Positions 19,871 to 28,558 of a stretch of 64,000 nt of DNA are shown piece after piece. The stretch covers positions 1-64,000 of the forward strand of contig CAWCPR010000009.1 in the NCBI GenBank assembly GCA_963797475.1. Direction: 5' to 3'. Below the pieces are notes generated by a model. It saw only the letters and a program-made list of their open reading frames with translations, searched no databases and was not told the DNA's origin. Every line of letters begins with the position of its first letter. The first letter of the stretch is position 1. This stretch comes from CAWCPR01 sp963797475 (GTDB lineage Bacteria > Chloroflexota > Anaerolineae > Anaerolineales > UBA4823). Both the position numbers and the translations under genes were made by a program.

Positions 19871-20747
19871 ATGAAAACACCCGGCGCTGCGGCGCGTTAC
19901 ACCCGAGATCTGCTGCAGATCGACCCGCAAAGTATCCCCAAAGAACCCTATATCAAGCCCTCCTCGCTGGCGCGCGGCTGCCTGCTCTACGTGGCTTTCG
20001 AGCTGCGCGGCGAGCCCAAGCCGCCGCTGGACGCCCGAGTCGGGCGCATCCTGTCCGTCGGCACCGATGGACACCGCCGCTTGCAGCGCGCCTTGGGCAG
20101 GGCCTGCCTGGGACAGGAAGTCTTCTTCGAAGTGCCCGAATACCGCATCCACGGCTTCTGCGACGGCATCCTGTACGCCCGGCCCGACCAGATGGCGGAC
20201 AAATCGGCCGCCGGCTTCTGGGCCCTGGAATTCAAGACGACCGCCTCGAACGAGTTCGACGTGATCCGGGCGGCCAACGCGCCCAAGGAAGAGCACGTCC
20301 GCCAGGCGCAGATCTACCTGTGGGGACTGGAGGTCTATTTTCAGGGGGCGATCCCAATCCAGGGGGCTATCATCTATTATGAAAACCGGGATACGCTGGA
20401 CCACATGGCATTTCGAAGTGTTTCAAGACCCGGAAAGCACGGCGAAACTTCTGGAGCGGGTGAAATCCATGCTGGAGGGCCTGGAGAACGACCAGCTTCC
20501 CCTGGAAGATACGCCGCCGCCCGACCACTGGTCGCACCGCTACTGCCCCTTCCTGGAGATTTGCGAGCCGGGCAAGCGCGCCATGCAGTGGCAAGCGCAG
20601 CAGCCCAAAGAGCTGCCGGACAAAGTCCTGGCGGACATCATCGCCAAGCGCATCGTAGCCAAAAAGGGGGCCGAGAAGATGACCGGCAAGAAGAAAACCG
20701 GCACGCGCACCCTGGCAGATTTGGCCCGCGAATTGGATTGGGAATAA
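19871..20747 (+). CDS. PD-(D/E)XK nuclease, Cas4/RecB-like, one frameshift
   Basis: About 292 codons in two frames joined near 20405 (ENRDTL then TWHFEVFQDPE). Active-site pattern is complete: His68 (TDGHRRLQ), Asp98 (GFCDGIL), Glu120-Lys122 (LEFKTT), Gln146 and Tyr149 (QAQIYLW), as in RecB/Cas4 nucleases. A Cys near the N-terminus (RGCLLY, residue 37) and two near the C-terminus (HRYCPFLEIC) recall the Fe-S cluster of Cas4/AddB, though only three well-placed Cys are evident. A basic C-terminal tail (KKGAEKMTGKKKTGTRT) could bind DNA. It starts 50 bases after the ATPase stop. No cas1, cas2 or CRISPR array is nearby, so it is not assigned as adaptation Cas4. Confidence 0.8.
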
Positions 20748-20800
20748 ACGAAGCTGGGGGGAGTGCGCAGCAATGCAATTGGTATCCCCCATCGTTGCAT

Positions 20801-20845
20801 TTTATATCGGTTAATAGGCATAAAACGCCTATTAACCGATATAAA
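20801..20845. terminator. Perfect 19-bp inverted repeat after the nuclease gene
   Basis: TTTATATCGGTTAATAGGC and its exact complement are separated by ATAAAAC. Long, AT-rich and perfect; it may terminate the WYL-HerA-nuclease operon or be a mobile-element remnant. Confidence 0.55.
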
Positions 20846-20989
20846 GCGCTGTTCGTCAAGCGCTCTGATCTGCCAGGGTTCAGGATTTCCTCATTGACGT
20901 TGCCCGCCACCGCATTCCAGGGCTGACAGCGGATTTAGCCCCAAAAAATTGCCCCAGCTGGCCAGGGTTGCGTTTTCACCTTTGCTAAC

Positions 20990-21048
20990 ACAATCATTAA
21001 AATTTCTGATAGTTTTTTATCTATTTCTTTCCAGTATAATTTCTGGCA
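20990..21048 (+). repeat. Degenerate direct repeat, left copy
   Basis: ATTAAAATTTCTG ... AGTTTTTTA ... GTATAATTTCTGGC; matches 25038-25100 in order and spacing. The shared GTATAAT could be a -10 box, so this may be a conserved promoter rather than an element end. It lies at the left boundary of the AT-rich region. Nearby, GTTGCGTTTTC (about 20968) and GAAAACGCAAC (about 21092) are inverted copies of each other. Confidence 0.5.
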
Positions 21049-21104
21049 GATTTTTTTTATCCGTTTGGCTGGCTATATATAAATTGATGGCGAAAACGCA
21101 ACAC

Positions 21105-21228
21105 TAATATTAGGGCCTCTAGGAATCACTTTGGTGGAACCCCGGATTTGGGGTGAGAGCGCGCGTACGTACCTCCTCACCCCCAAATCCGGCCACTACC
21201 CCAGAAAGTCCCAAAGAGCCTAATATTA
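21105..21228. mobile_element. MITE-like 124-bp imperfect inverted repeat
   Basis: The two ends (TAATATTAGG at 21105, CCTAATATTA at 21219) are exact complements. The arms stay largely complementary through CCGGATTTGGGG/TGAG around a GTACGTAC centre. It encodes no protein. It ends 32 bases before the ATG of the next gene, so it could supply structure to that gene's leader. Confidence 0.5.
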
Positions 21229-21260
21229 CTGAAAACAATTAGACAAATCGAGGTAATATT

Positions 21261-21794
21261 ATGATCATTTTGAAGTATATCCAGGATTTGACTACAGTGT
21301 TCTTCAAGTGGTGGTGGGCTGTACTTACAGCCATAGCTACATTTATACCCCTTTTTAGTTTTCCAGATAATATCATTGTGACCAAATCTGTCATAGCGAT
21401 TGTTTTTTTCTTCTTTAGCCTTTTGCTTTTCCTTACATTATCTGTAGTAAGCAGAGGTTATAGGTGGTTTATCGGTTCTCATAATGCACCCTTCGTTGAA
21501 ACTTGTCTTCCAGGAATACAAGGCCAAATTGAAGAAACTCTGACGATATCTTCAGTACACGAGCTAGAATTAGGACAGATATTGACAGTTTTACGTACTA
21601 CCAACCGTGGCACAGGGTGCTTTGGCATTGTCAAAGTAGACCGCCGAATAGGTTCCCAATCTGATAAATACCAATGCGTACCCCTTTGGATCGCACCTGT
21701 TCACAAAAACGATCTGGTAAACAATCAAGTACAAGTTACACAATTATCCACTTCGCTTTTCCTCAATTACAGCGATTTGGCAAATCTGGTGTAA
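21261..21794 (+). CDS. Two-TM membrane protein preceding the TIR gene, unknown function
   Basis: 177 aa; GAGGTAAT lies 6 bases before the ATG. Two adjacent TM helices in the first 65 residues (WWWAVLTAIATFIPLF and IAIVFFFFSLLLFLTLSVV). A soluble beta-rich domain of about 100 residues follows (LELGQILTVLRTTNRGTGCFGIVKVDRR ... LWIAPVHKND). Not recognised. Only 13 bases separate it from the TIR gene, so co-expression is very likely. Base composition is much more AT-rich than the chromosome to either side. Small TM proteins paired with a TIR protein occur in defence systems; that role here is inference. Confidence 0.6.
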   Translation: MIILKYIQDLTTVFFKWWWAVLTAIATFIPLFSFPDNIIVTKSVIAIVFFFFSLLLFLTLSVVSRGYRWFIGSHNAPFVETCLPGIQGQIEETLTISSVHELELGQILTVLRTTNRGTGCFGIVKVDRRIGSQSDKYQCVPLWIAPVHKNDLVNNQVQVTQLSTSLFLNYSDLANLV

Positions 21795-21807
21795 GGAAGC
21801 AAAAACT

Positions 21808-22785
21808 ATGAATGATCAATCTTACCCACGCGCCTTCATCAGCTATGCCCATGAGGACAGAGACATTGCTTTACAACTAGCCAATCGGCTTACCGAGAAT
21901 GGTGTGAATCCTTGGATAGATGCTTGGGAAATAGCAGCAGGTGATTCCCTTGTCGAACGTGTTTTTGAGCAAGGATTAAAAGATTGTGCTGTTTTCATAA
22001 TTCTATTATCACCAGCAAGTGTGAATTCTTCTTGGGTTAAGCAAGAGCTTGACGTAGCCGTCATAAATCGAATTAGAAGGGTAACGCAGGTCGTACCAGT
22101 CGTGACCAATGAGTGCGAGATTCCTGTGTCACTTCGAGCACTCAAGCGCCTTTTTATTGGAGATGGTCTTGATGAAGTTGTACGCGCAATTGTAGATGTA
22201 GCTTACCAACGACGCCCAGAGAAACCACTGGTGCAACCAGAACCTGACCGAATAAAAAAGATTGTAGCTTCTCAGAAAGGGTTTTCGGATGAGGCATCAA
22301 CTCTCGCTGCAATCATAGCGAGAAATCTTGACTTTAAATCGATATCTGACCAGTTCTACGATGGTAAATCATTTCAATCAGAGCTTGATCTTACCCCGCA
22401 ACAAATCAATGATGCAATTGATGAGCTTGAATCACGTGGGTTCGTCAAAGTTCTTAGAGAAATAGGAACTGGCGAGTTTAATTTCTCCCTTGTGGAACCG
22501 ACCTATGCGTTATTTTATGAATTTTCCAACTATCTAACAACTAAGGTTGATCCAGTTCAGGATATCAAACAAGTTGCAGCTAGCATCGCCTCCCACGGAG
22601 AAATTACAGGAGTCGAACTAAGTCAGGAACTAAACTTTCCCCCAAAGCGTGTTAATTGGGCTGTATCCTACTTATCAGATTATGGGGTGATAAAGGTTCT
22701 CCGTTTATTTGGAACAGGGCCTTACGATTTCGCTGAGGCAACAGCGATAGGTGCAACTCGACGTTTTGTGAAGGAGAGTTCATAA
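21808..22785 (+). CDS. TIR-domain protein with two C-terminal winged-helix repeats
   Basis: 325 aa. TIR domain, residues about 7-130: RAFISYAHEDRDIALQLANRL, WIDAWEIAAGDSL, VFIILLSPASVNSSWVKQEL; the Glu of KQEL sits where many TIR NADases have their catalytic Glu. After a linker (about 145-165) come two related winged-helix units of about 70 residues: LTPQQINDAIDELESRGFVKVLREIGTGEFNF and FPPKRVNWAVSYLSDYGVIKVLRLFGTGPYDF. Such an arrangement suggests an effector (TIR) coupled to DNA or nucleoprotein sensing. Bacterial TIR proteins commonly deplete NAD+ during phage infection. Cytosolic, probably partnered with the upstream TM protein. Confidence 0.8.
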   Translation: MNDQSYPRAFISYAHEDRDIALQLANRLTENGVNPWIDAWEIAAGDSLVERVFEQGLKDCAVFIILLSPASVNSSWVKQELDVAVINRIRRVTQVVPVVTNECEIPVSLRALKRLFIGDGLDEVVRAIVDVAYQRRPEKPLVQPEPDRIKKIVASQKGFSDEASTLAAIIARNLDFKSISDQFYDGKSFQSELDLTPQQINDAIDELESRGFVKVLREIGTGEFNFSLVEPTYALFYEFSNYLTTKVDPVQDIKQVAASIASHGEITGVELSQELNFPPKRVNWAVSYLSDYGVIKVLRLFGTGPYDFAEATAIGATRRFVKESS

Positions 22786-23080
22786 TTTTCAGTAGTCGCA
22801 GGGTGCTATCACACAACGCACCATTTTTAATTCTTCCCAACTCTGCCAAATTGCCCACCCTGTCCGAAATCGATACGGCAATGGCAACAAGGTCGGCGTT
22901 TTTTCGATTATCAACAGACCGTGTAAGGGCTTTAAACGGTGAAAGATGAAAACCCTTTTCGTTGCGAAGTACAAGGTAGCGGTTTTTCGTAGGAAATTTA
23001 CCACAAAGCTTGACTCGGATCAATGTTTTTTATAAAATAATTAAGAACAATTGTTCAATTTGGGACTTGAGGGTATAGCC
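22786..23080. other. Intergenic region, no convincing gene
   Basis: 295 bases. A minus-strand open frame (22652-23023) runs through it but overlaps the TIR gene 3' end, lacks a ribosome site and matches nothing I recognise. The text ISDRVGNLAELGRIKNGAL could be a gene relic. Confidence 0.4.
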
Positions 23081-23881
23081 ATGAATCAAAAAGGGAGTTT
23101 TTTTATAAAATTTATTAAATACATATTTTATTTCTACGTTCTCTTTGGTCCAGCGATCCCGATAATTTTTGATAATTTAAACCCTATCATTACTTATCTA
23201 ATGGGACCTGCATGGATTTCTTTGGTTTTAAAATTACTTTATGATAACAATGACAGATTTTATTTTTGGGCAACAAAGAATGTTATGTGGCTAGCAAATA
23301 CGAATGTAGATTGGTCCTTAGCAGTTGACTTTGATGGAGATATTAATCAAAACACGATAGAGGAAATATATGCGGGTTTGTTGTCCTTTTTTAAGAATGC
23401 AAAACCATGGATTAATCAGCCTTTAGAAAAGGTGATAGAACTTACACAATTAGGCTGCAATATTCATTTACACCAAGTAGTTTGGGTAGATGGAGTGGGA
23501 GATAGTTATTCTACTTTGCGCGTTGATATATCTGAATTAGTAGTTCCATTCAGAGAAAGTGAAAAAACGCTTGATAAGTTGATTGTCTTTATCGATCAGA
23601 CAATATTGCCGATAGTTAAACAAACGAGCCAGAAATATATTTTTGATGTCAAGTTTGGAAACTCAAACCCTTACTTTGGCTTATTTATTCGGAAACTACG
23701 TTTGTCAGAAAGAAATTTGGTTAGTTTTAATATTGTTTTGGATGAATCAATTGGATCCCAAAAAGAAAGAGTTGAAGTTGATGCGAAGAAAGTATCTCTG
23801 ATTACAAGAAGCTTGACGAATTTACAAACTCTTTCAAAGAGATATATTACTTTGGCGACCCTAGATTTAGCTAATCCTTAG
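23081..23881 (+). CDS. Membrane-anchored protein of unknown function in the AT-rich island
   Basis: 266 aa from ATG 23081 (GAGGG 8 bases upstream); an upstream TTG is less likely. Two hydrophobic segments near the N-terminus (FIKYIFYFYVLFGPAIPIIF and IITYLMGPAWISLVLKLL), then a soluble alpha/beta region of about 200 residues with no motif I know. AT-rich like the TIR pair. It converges with, and overlaps by 11 bases, the next gene on the other strand. Possibly part of the same acquired region; no function is claimed. Confidence 0.55.
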   Translation: MNQKGSFFIKFIKYIFYFYVLFGPAIPIIFDNLNPIITYLMGPAWISLVLKLLYDNNDRFYFWATKNVMWLANTNVDWSLAVDFDGDINQNTIEEIYAGLLSFFKNAKPWINQPLEKVIELTQLGCNIHLHQVVWVDGVGDSYSTLRVDISELVVPFRESEKTLDKLIVFIDQTILPIVKQTSQKYIFDVKFGNSNPYFGLFIRKLRLSERNLVSFNIVLDESIGSQKERVEVDAKKVSLITRSLTNLQTLSKRYITLATLDLANP

Positions 23882-24589
23882 AATTAATGATGTAAGGACC
23901 TATCCAATCGTTTATTTTTTCAATAAGTTCTAAACAGCTCCTTTCTGAAAGCGCAGAATAAACAACAACTCCCCCATTCCTTGTGACCATTGTTCTTTGA
24001 TTTGCACCCCTAAATTTCGCATTTGTAATCAAGGCTGAAATTTCACCACTATCTTCATATCGTTGCCAATCCTCACTTCCCCCAACACCTGGTCCAAATA
24101 TTGACGCAGCACGAACATCTGCTATGGTTAGTTGATTAAAATGTCCTCCTGTGATATTAGATAGAATTCGCTTTACTCAGTTTGATCAAATCAATTTCAC
24201 GCTCTTTATAAGCAAATTCTTTGCCCTGTGCTTTTTCTGTTTCTTTTAATTCTCCTAAATAATTCATTGCAAGCACTACGACTGGTCTCGGCCCATATAT
24301 AGCTCATATTTTTAGGCACATATAGATCGAATTCGTCAATTACAATCACAGAATCCCTTCGCTCGTTATCAAATCGCACACTGTATGGTTTTACCGATTT
24401 ATGGATTACATTATATCTATAAAAATCTGGATGAGAACTTTCTCCCAAAAACTTTATTATGCTTCGAATAGTATCGTCTCCATCTATCCCAGGCAAACTT
24501 AGAGACATTTGGCTAATTGTAGAAAATTCATTTCCAATTTCAATATCTAAAAATCTATTTATTTCTCGGTACTGATATCCCTTTGCCAT
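23871..24589 (-). CDS. Unrecognised protein, two frameshifts
   Basis: About 239 codons once three frames are joined. ATG 24589 has AGGGGAA upstream. The first frame runs to VPKNMSYI (about 24290), then GPRPVVVLAMNYLGELKETEKAQGK continues to about 24183. An extra A in AAA there shifts to RILSNITGGHFNQLTIADVRAASIFG ... and the stop TAG at 23871-23873. The tail includes FGPGVGGSEDWQRYEDSGEIS and NGGVVVYSALSERSCLELIEK. Consistent composition across all three segments argues for one real gene. No family recognised. Confidence 0.5.
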
Positions 24590-25037
24590 TTAAAGAATTC
24601 CCCTATTTGAATATGTTTGCAGATTTTGTTATTTGCCTACCATTTATTCTCTCATAAATATGCCCTTTGCGCAACCAAAGTAAATCAATATTAATCGTTT
24701 TATAGTGGAAATTTATAACCTATAGCCCAATTGGAATTATACTCGTGTAATGGACCCCAAAAACTGGACACAACGCTCAACAACAGCTCACCTCACCAGA
24801 GCGCTTTTCTTTTTCTCAGGCGTCCGCCATCCCCTAACTGTCGTTACATGCAACTACTATCCAGTACCGAGAACTGAGTTGGTTGAAAACTACTCTAACT
24901 GGCGAGGTTCGCGTTTTCACCCCAATGTCAAAATTAAATATTACAGCGTCGGAGAAAAAGAAGAAGTTTGGCAAGAGGCACGGAAAGGAAAGAGTAAAAT
25001 TTTAAGAAGGTGCATAAAAGCGCATCCTACTTGCCAA

Positions 25038-25100
25038 TACACTCATTAAAATCTCTGGCAGTTTTTTAACCCCTTTTTTTTCGGTATAATTTCTTCTGGC
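25038..25100 (+). repeat. Degenerate direct repeat, right copy
   Basis: ATTAAAATCTCTGGCAG, TTTTTTA and GTATAATTTCTTCTGGC in the same order as at 20990-21048, with small gaps. Together the copies bracket about 4 kb that includes the TIR pair. Confidence 0.5.
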
Positions 25101-25340
25101 TCTTAATTGATTCCAAGAAGATGAAGGATTCTGCTAGTTCTGGTAAGATACTGCCATGCTGATTAGTCAGAATGTCAAGAGTTATGTAATATAACTTGCC
25201 CGGTGAACATTTGCACTATAACAATTTGTTGAGAGTATGTTATTCACCGCACTGTATGAATTAATACACATTTAATGATCATGAATTGGCACATATTATT
25301 CAAAGCAGTCGTTGATCGTCCTGCGCTGTTGATCATTTCG

Positions 25341-25372
25341 GTAGGGTGGCGAAATCCCATCCGCCACCCTAC
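25341..25372. terminator. Hairpin after the secreted FN3 protein gene
   Basis: GTAGGGTGGCG and CGCCACCCTAC form a perfect 11-bp stem with a 10-base loop, 16 bases beyond the stop at 25388. Confidence 0.65.
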
Positions 25373-25387
25373 CCACTACCCAGAGCG

Positions 25388-27063
25388 CTAACGGGGAGTT
25401 GCCTCCCAGGTGCCAGAAGCAGTGCAATTGTAAGGAGGAGGAAACGGATTTGCCATGGACAGACTAAATGTTCCATCAATCGTGGTGAGAGAAGTGAAAT
25501 CACCTTTCACCCTGCTCGAAACACCTCCAGTGTCGAAACTGTTATTCGTTATCGAATAACTCCTCGCAAACTGCGTTGTCGTGACATAGTAACAACTATC
25601 CCTGATCGTAATTTGCAGAGAATTCGCTGCGATCTGGCACTGCGGTGAGTTTTCAACCACGAAAGAAATGTTACGCCCTTGGTCGGTGGTGCCGGACCAT
25701 TCCCCAGTCTGCGGGCAGTCCGGCAGCGGAACGGTAACTTCGAGAGTCTCGACATTGCTCCAGTCGCTGCTGTCGTGTGCGTTAGACGCTTTGGCACGAT
25801 AGAAATATGTCCCGACATCTCTGCCATTGATGGCTGTTGAAGTGCTGGACCCGGAGTAGACGGAGATGGGGCTGGAGAAATCTTCGTTGTCGTCCTCTTG
25901 CACGGTATACGTGTCCGCTCCCTCGGACGAACTCCAACTGATGGTGTAGCTCCCATCTCCATCGGCGTTGCTGATGGCATCCAGAAACGGCGCGGCGGGG
26001 ATGAAAGGAAAGTGATTTATCGCCCACGGCAGATAAAACCTGGCTTCCTCCCAGGCGGGAGTCAGGGTGGCTGTCGGCGGCTGGACGGAGGTGGCGGTAG
26101 AGGTTGGCGTTGGCGTGGAAGTCGCAGTCGCTGTAGCCGTAGGCCCAGCGACCGGAGTACCCGTAGGGGTTGGCGTAAATGTAGCAGGGAGTGCGACGGT
26201 GGAGGTTGGCGCAGGTGTAGTTGTCGGCGTCTCCCCAACAAATTTACGCAGGAGGACATCATCCACATAGACGCCTTCGGCGGCGTGCATGCTCAAATCA
26301 CTTTGAAAAGCGACCAAAACCCACACCTGGGGCTGGCCGGTCAGATCGCCCAGGGTATAAACGTCGGCCAGGTCGAAAACGCGCTCCGTCCAATCGTAGA
26401 CCCCGGAAGTGGAAGCGCCATAGAAATTGGATCCATCGGTGGAGGCCCCCAGGAACAGGACATCGTAACTCTGTTCGCTGTTGATCCAATACATCATGCG
26501 AAACTCAGCCGCGCTTGTACCCGCCAGGCTGAAAGGGCCATAGATCATCCAGGATTTGGCATAATCCGGATAGTCGCTGCCGCAGGCCAGGAGGCTGCCA
26601 TCCGAACCGCCCCCCACCACCCAGGCGCTGTAGCTGCCGGTATGCGGGCGGCAGTCGCTTTGCGCCCAGAAATACTCACCATTTGTGGCGCCGTCATTGT
26701 CAAATACATTCCAATCGCCGGGAAAAGCGCCTTCGAAGTCATCGCTGAAAATCGTTGCCCAGTCTTCATCTGCGCCTGAAGGTGCATTGGCAGGCTGGTT
26801 AAATGTGGAGAAGAAGCGGTTAACCGCCGCCAGCAGCCAGGCGGAAGCCGGCCTTTCAGATCGGGCGGACCGGTCAGGGGTGGGACTTCGGGCTTGATGG
26901 CTGCGCCAGCCTCCAGTCCGCTGATGTGAATGAGGCCTGAATCGCTGAGGCTCGCCCAGGCAGGCCTCCATTCGGGGGCCTGCGCTTCGCCACCCGATAA
27001 TGGGGTCAGAAGCGCCACGAAAAGCAAAACCGGCAGTACTATTCGGAGCAGGTAGGATTTCAT
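25388..27063 (-). CDS. Secreted multidomain protein with FN3-like domain, one frameshift
   Basis: About 558 codons. ATG 27063 has AAGGAGA upstream and a clear signal peptide (LLRIVLPVLLFVALLTPLSG then EAQA). The frame changes near 26860; the rest is read in the frame containing FFSTFNQPANAP. Order: jelly-roll/MAM-like domain (DDFEGAFPGDWNVFDNDG ... VYVDDVLLRKF); Thr/Pro/Ala linker with TPTPT runs; FYLPWAINHFPF motif (26021-26038); FN3-like domain (SYTISWSSSEGADTYTVQ ... YFYRAKASN); C-terminal beta domain with six Cys. The build suggests an extracellular carbohydrate- or protein-binding protein. Substrate unknown. Confidence 0.75.
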
Positions 27064-27550
27064 TTGGAAGGTCTCCTTTATTCTGTGAAAAGAACAGTAT
27101 TTTTAGCGCTACCTGCTCAATAACAACCCACCTTTGCGATTATTTTTGCCGGATAAATACCAACCTGGAATTGGCCGGGATTAACAATAAAAAAAAGGAC
27201 CGCGGGCACTCCCAACGGCCGAATATATGAACCAGATGAATTGATCTGAGGACAATGCAACCCAACGTTCATCGCAGACTTTGTGTATCGATTGGGAACC
27301 ACACTCAACTATATATTACAAAATCTTAACCTGAATGTCAAATAAACTAACCATTCTGCAAGTAAAAATGACGCCATATCCTGGCAAGGGGCGAGGTTTA
27401 ATCGCCATGTCGAAAATGGGGCGTTACGATAGCGGTGCGCTTTTCTTTTTTCCATCCCCCACCAACACCATCCCACCATGTTTTGGCCAAAATCCAGGCG
27501 TACATCCACAATCTATCCCTGGCGTACCATTAACCTGCCTCAATCCTCCG
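27064..27550. other. Intergenic region without a clear gene
   Basis: 487 bases upstream of the secreted-protein gene. Several short frames on both strands, none with a ribosome site or recognisable family. Nothing further seen. Confidence 0.4.
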
Positions 27551-27642
27551 CCTCGTCCTCGTCGGTCTTAAACATGGAGAGCACCAACCTCCCCAGCCAC
27601 TTGACGACATCCCGCATGCCGTAACCCACCAGCGCGCCCGTG
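27551..27642 (-). pseudogene. Duplicated 3' fragment of the small membrane protein gene (left direct repeat)
   Basis: 90 of 92 bases match 31889-31980 and encode the same tail, GALVGYGMRDVVKWLGRL then VLSMFKTDEDE. Upstream of 27642 the similarity ends abruptly. It is a partial copy of the gene at 31860-32468 and lies on the other side of the CO dehydrogenase cluster. Confidence 0.85.
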
Positions 27643-27729
27643 AGTTGCGCTGTTCTTTTTCCCCCAGCGCTCGCCGGCCCCCTCCCCCACAGTATGACAA
27701 TCATCCACCGGCGCAGTGACAATCAATAC

Positions 27730-27758
27730 TTAAAACCCACCAGCGGTTTTGCTACAAT
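27730..27758 (+). promoter_or_regulatory. Possible promoter for the CO dehydrogenase cluster
   Basis: TTAAAA (27730-27735), 17 bases, TACAAT (27753-27758), about 160 bases before the cooF start. The -35 box is weak. No CooA-type palindrome was recognised and no cooA gene is nearby. Confidence 0.35.
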
Positions 27759-27916
27759 GATTAGACGGGGGGACAGTCTGAATTATTTCCGTGATGGTCC
27801 GTTATCCAGGCCCGTTTGCGAAAGGAGGGCTGGGCTCATAAGAATAATCAACGCCATATCCTATCCATCATCTTCTCGATAGCCGTTTCGTATCGTGTCA
27901 AAAGGAGGCAGGCTGA

Positions 27917-28555
27917 ATGAAAACGGTCTTTGTCCATCCAGAACGCTGCATCGGCTGTAAGCAGTGTGAAGCAGCCTGTGCAGTCGCCCATTCACAGACC
28001 AAAAACCTCTTCTGGGCCGTGTTCGAGACCCCGCTGCCAAAGCCGCGCATCCACGCCGAACCCGGCCTTACCCTGAACACCTCTTTCCCCAACAAGTGCC
28101 GTCATTGTAATCCCGCGCCTTGCATGGGCGCCTGTCCCACCGGAGCCATCTGGCGCGCCCAGGATTTGAACGAGATCGTACTGATCAACGCCCGCAAGTG
28201 CATCGCCTGCGGCATGTGCGCCATGGTCTGTCCGTTCGACGTGATCACTTACCACGCCTCGGCCGATGCACCCGAAAAAGCCGCTGTGGCGACCAAGTGC
28301 GATGATTGCATCGAACGGCAGCGCCAGGACATGATCCCCGCCTGCGCCGAAGCTTGCAAAGTCGGCGCATTGGAATTCGGCGAGATCAACGAGCTGGTCA
28401 AATCCGCACGCACGCGCTATTCTCAAGCCGTCTCAGTGGCGGTAACGCAGGCCGGGGACGAAATGCTCGCCCTGCCTGCCAATGTGAACGCCTGGCGAGG
28501 TTGGGGAGAAGCCGTCACGAATTTAAACGCAGACGGCAAGAAAAAAGGAGCGTAA
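27917..28555 (+). CDS. cooF: CooF-like polyferredoxin
   Basis: 212 aa; AAGGAGGCAG 6 bases before the ATG. Four Cys clusters typical of CooF/HycB ferredoxins: CIGCKQCEAAC (residues 11-21), CRHCNPAPCMGAC, CIACGMCAMVC and CDDCIERQRQDMIPACAEAC, enough for four [4Fe-4S] centres. It carries electrons from CO dehydrogenase to a redox partner in the cytoplasm. It ends 3 bases before cooS, implying co-translation. Intact frame. Confidence 0.92.
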   Translation: MKTVFVHPERCIGCKQCEAACAVAHSQTKNLFWAVFETPLPKPRIHAEPGLTLNTSFPNKCRHCNPAPCMGACPTGAIWRAQDLNEIVLINARKCIACGMCAMVCPFDVITYHASADAPEKAAVATKCDDCIERQRQDMIPACAEACKVGALEFGEINELVKSARTRYSQAVSVAVTQAGDEMLALPANVNAWRGWGEAVTNLNADGKKKGA

Positions 28556-28558
28556 ACG

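Larger units (their letters stand above)
24590..25387. other. Intergenic region with repeat copy, no clear gene
   Basis: 798 bases, AT-rich on the left. A 99-codon plus-strand frame (24750-25049) is low-confidence and matches nothing. It begins within TGGACCCCAAAAACTGGACAC, which resembles terminal sequences of some IS3-group elements and may be an IS end remnant. The right direct-repeat copy lies at 25038-25100. Confidence 0.4.

Noticed and set aside
19871..20747. Assignment as CRISPR adaptation Cas4
   Set aside because: The active site fits, but there is no cas1, cas2 or array; kept as Cas4/RecB-like nuclease only.
22652..23023. 123-codon minus-strand frame as a gene
   Set aside because: Overlaps the end of the TIR gene, no start signal, unrecognised product.
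24750..25049. 99-codon plus-strand frame as a gene
   Set aside because: No ribosome site, no recognisable family, unusual composition; it starts in an IS-end-like sequence.
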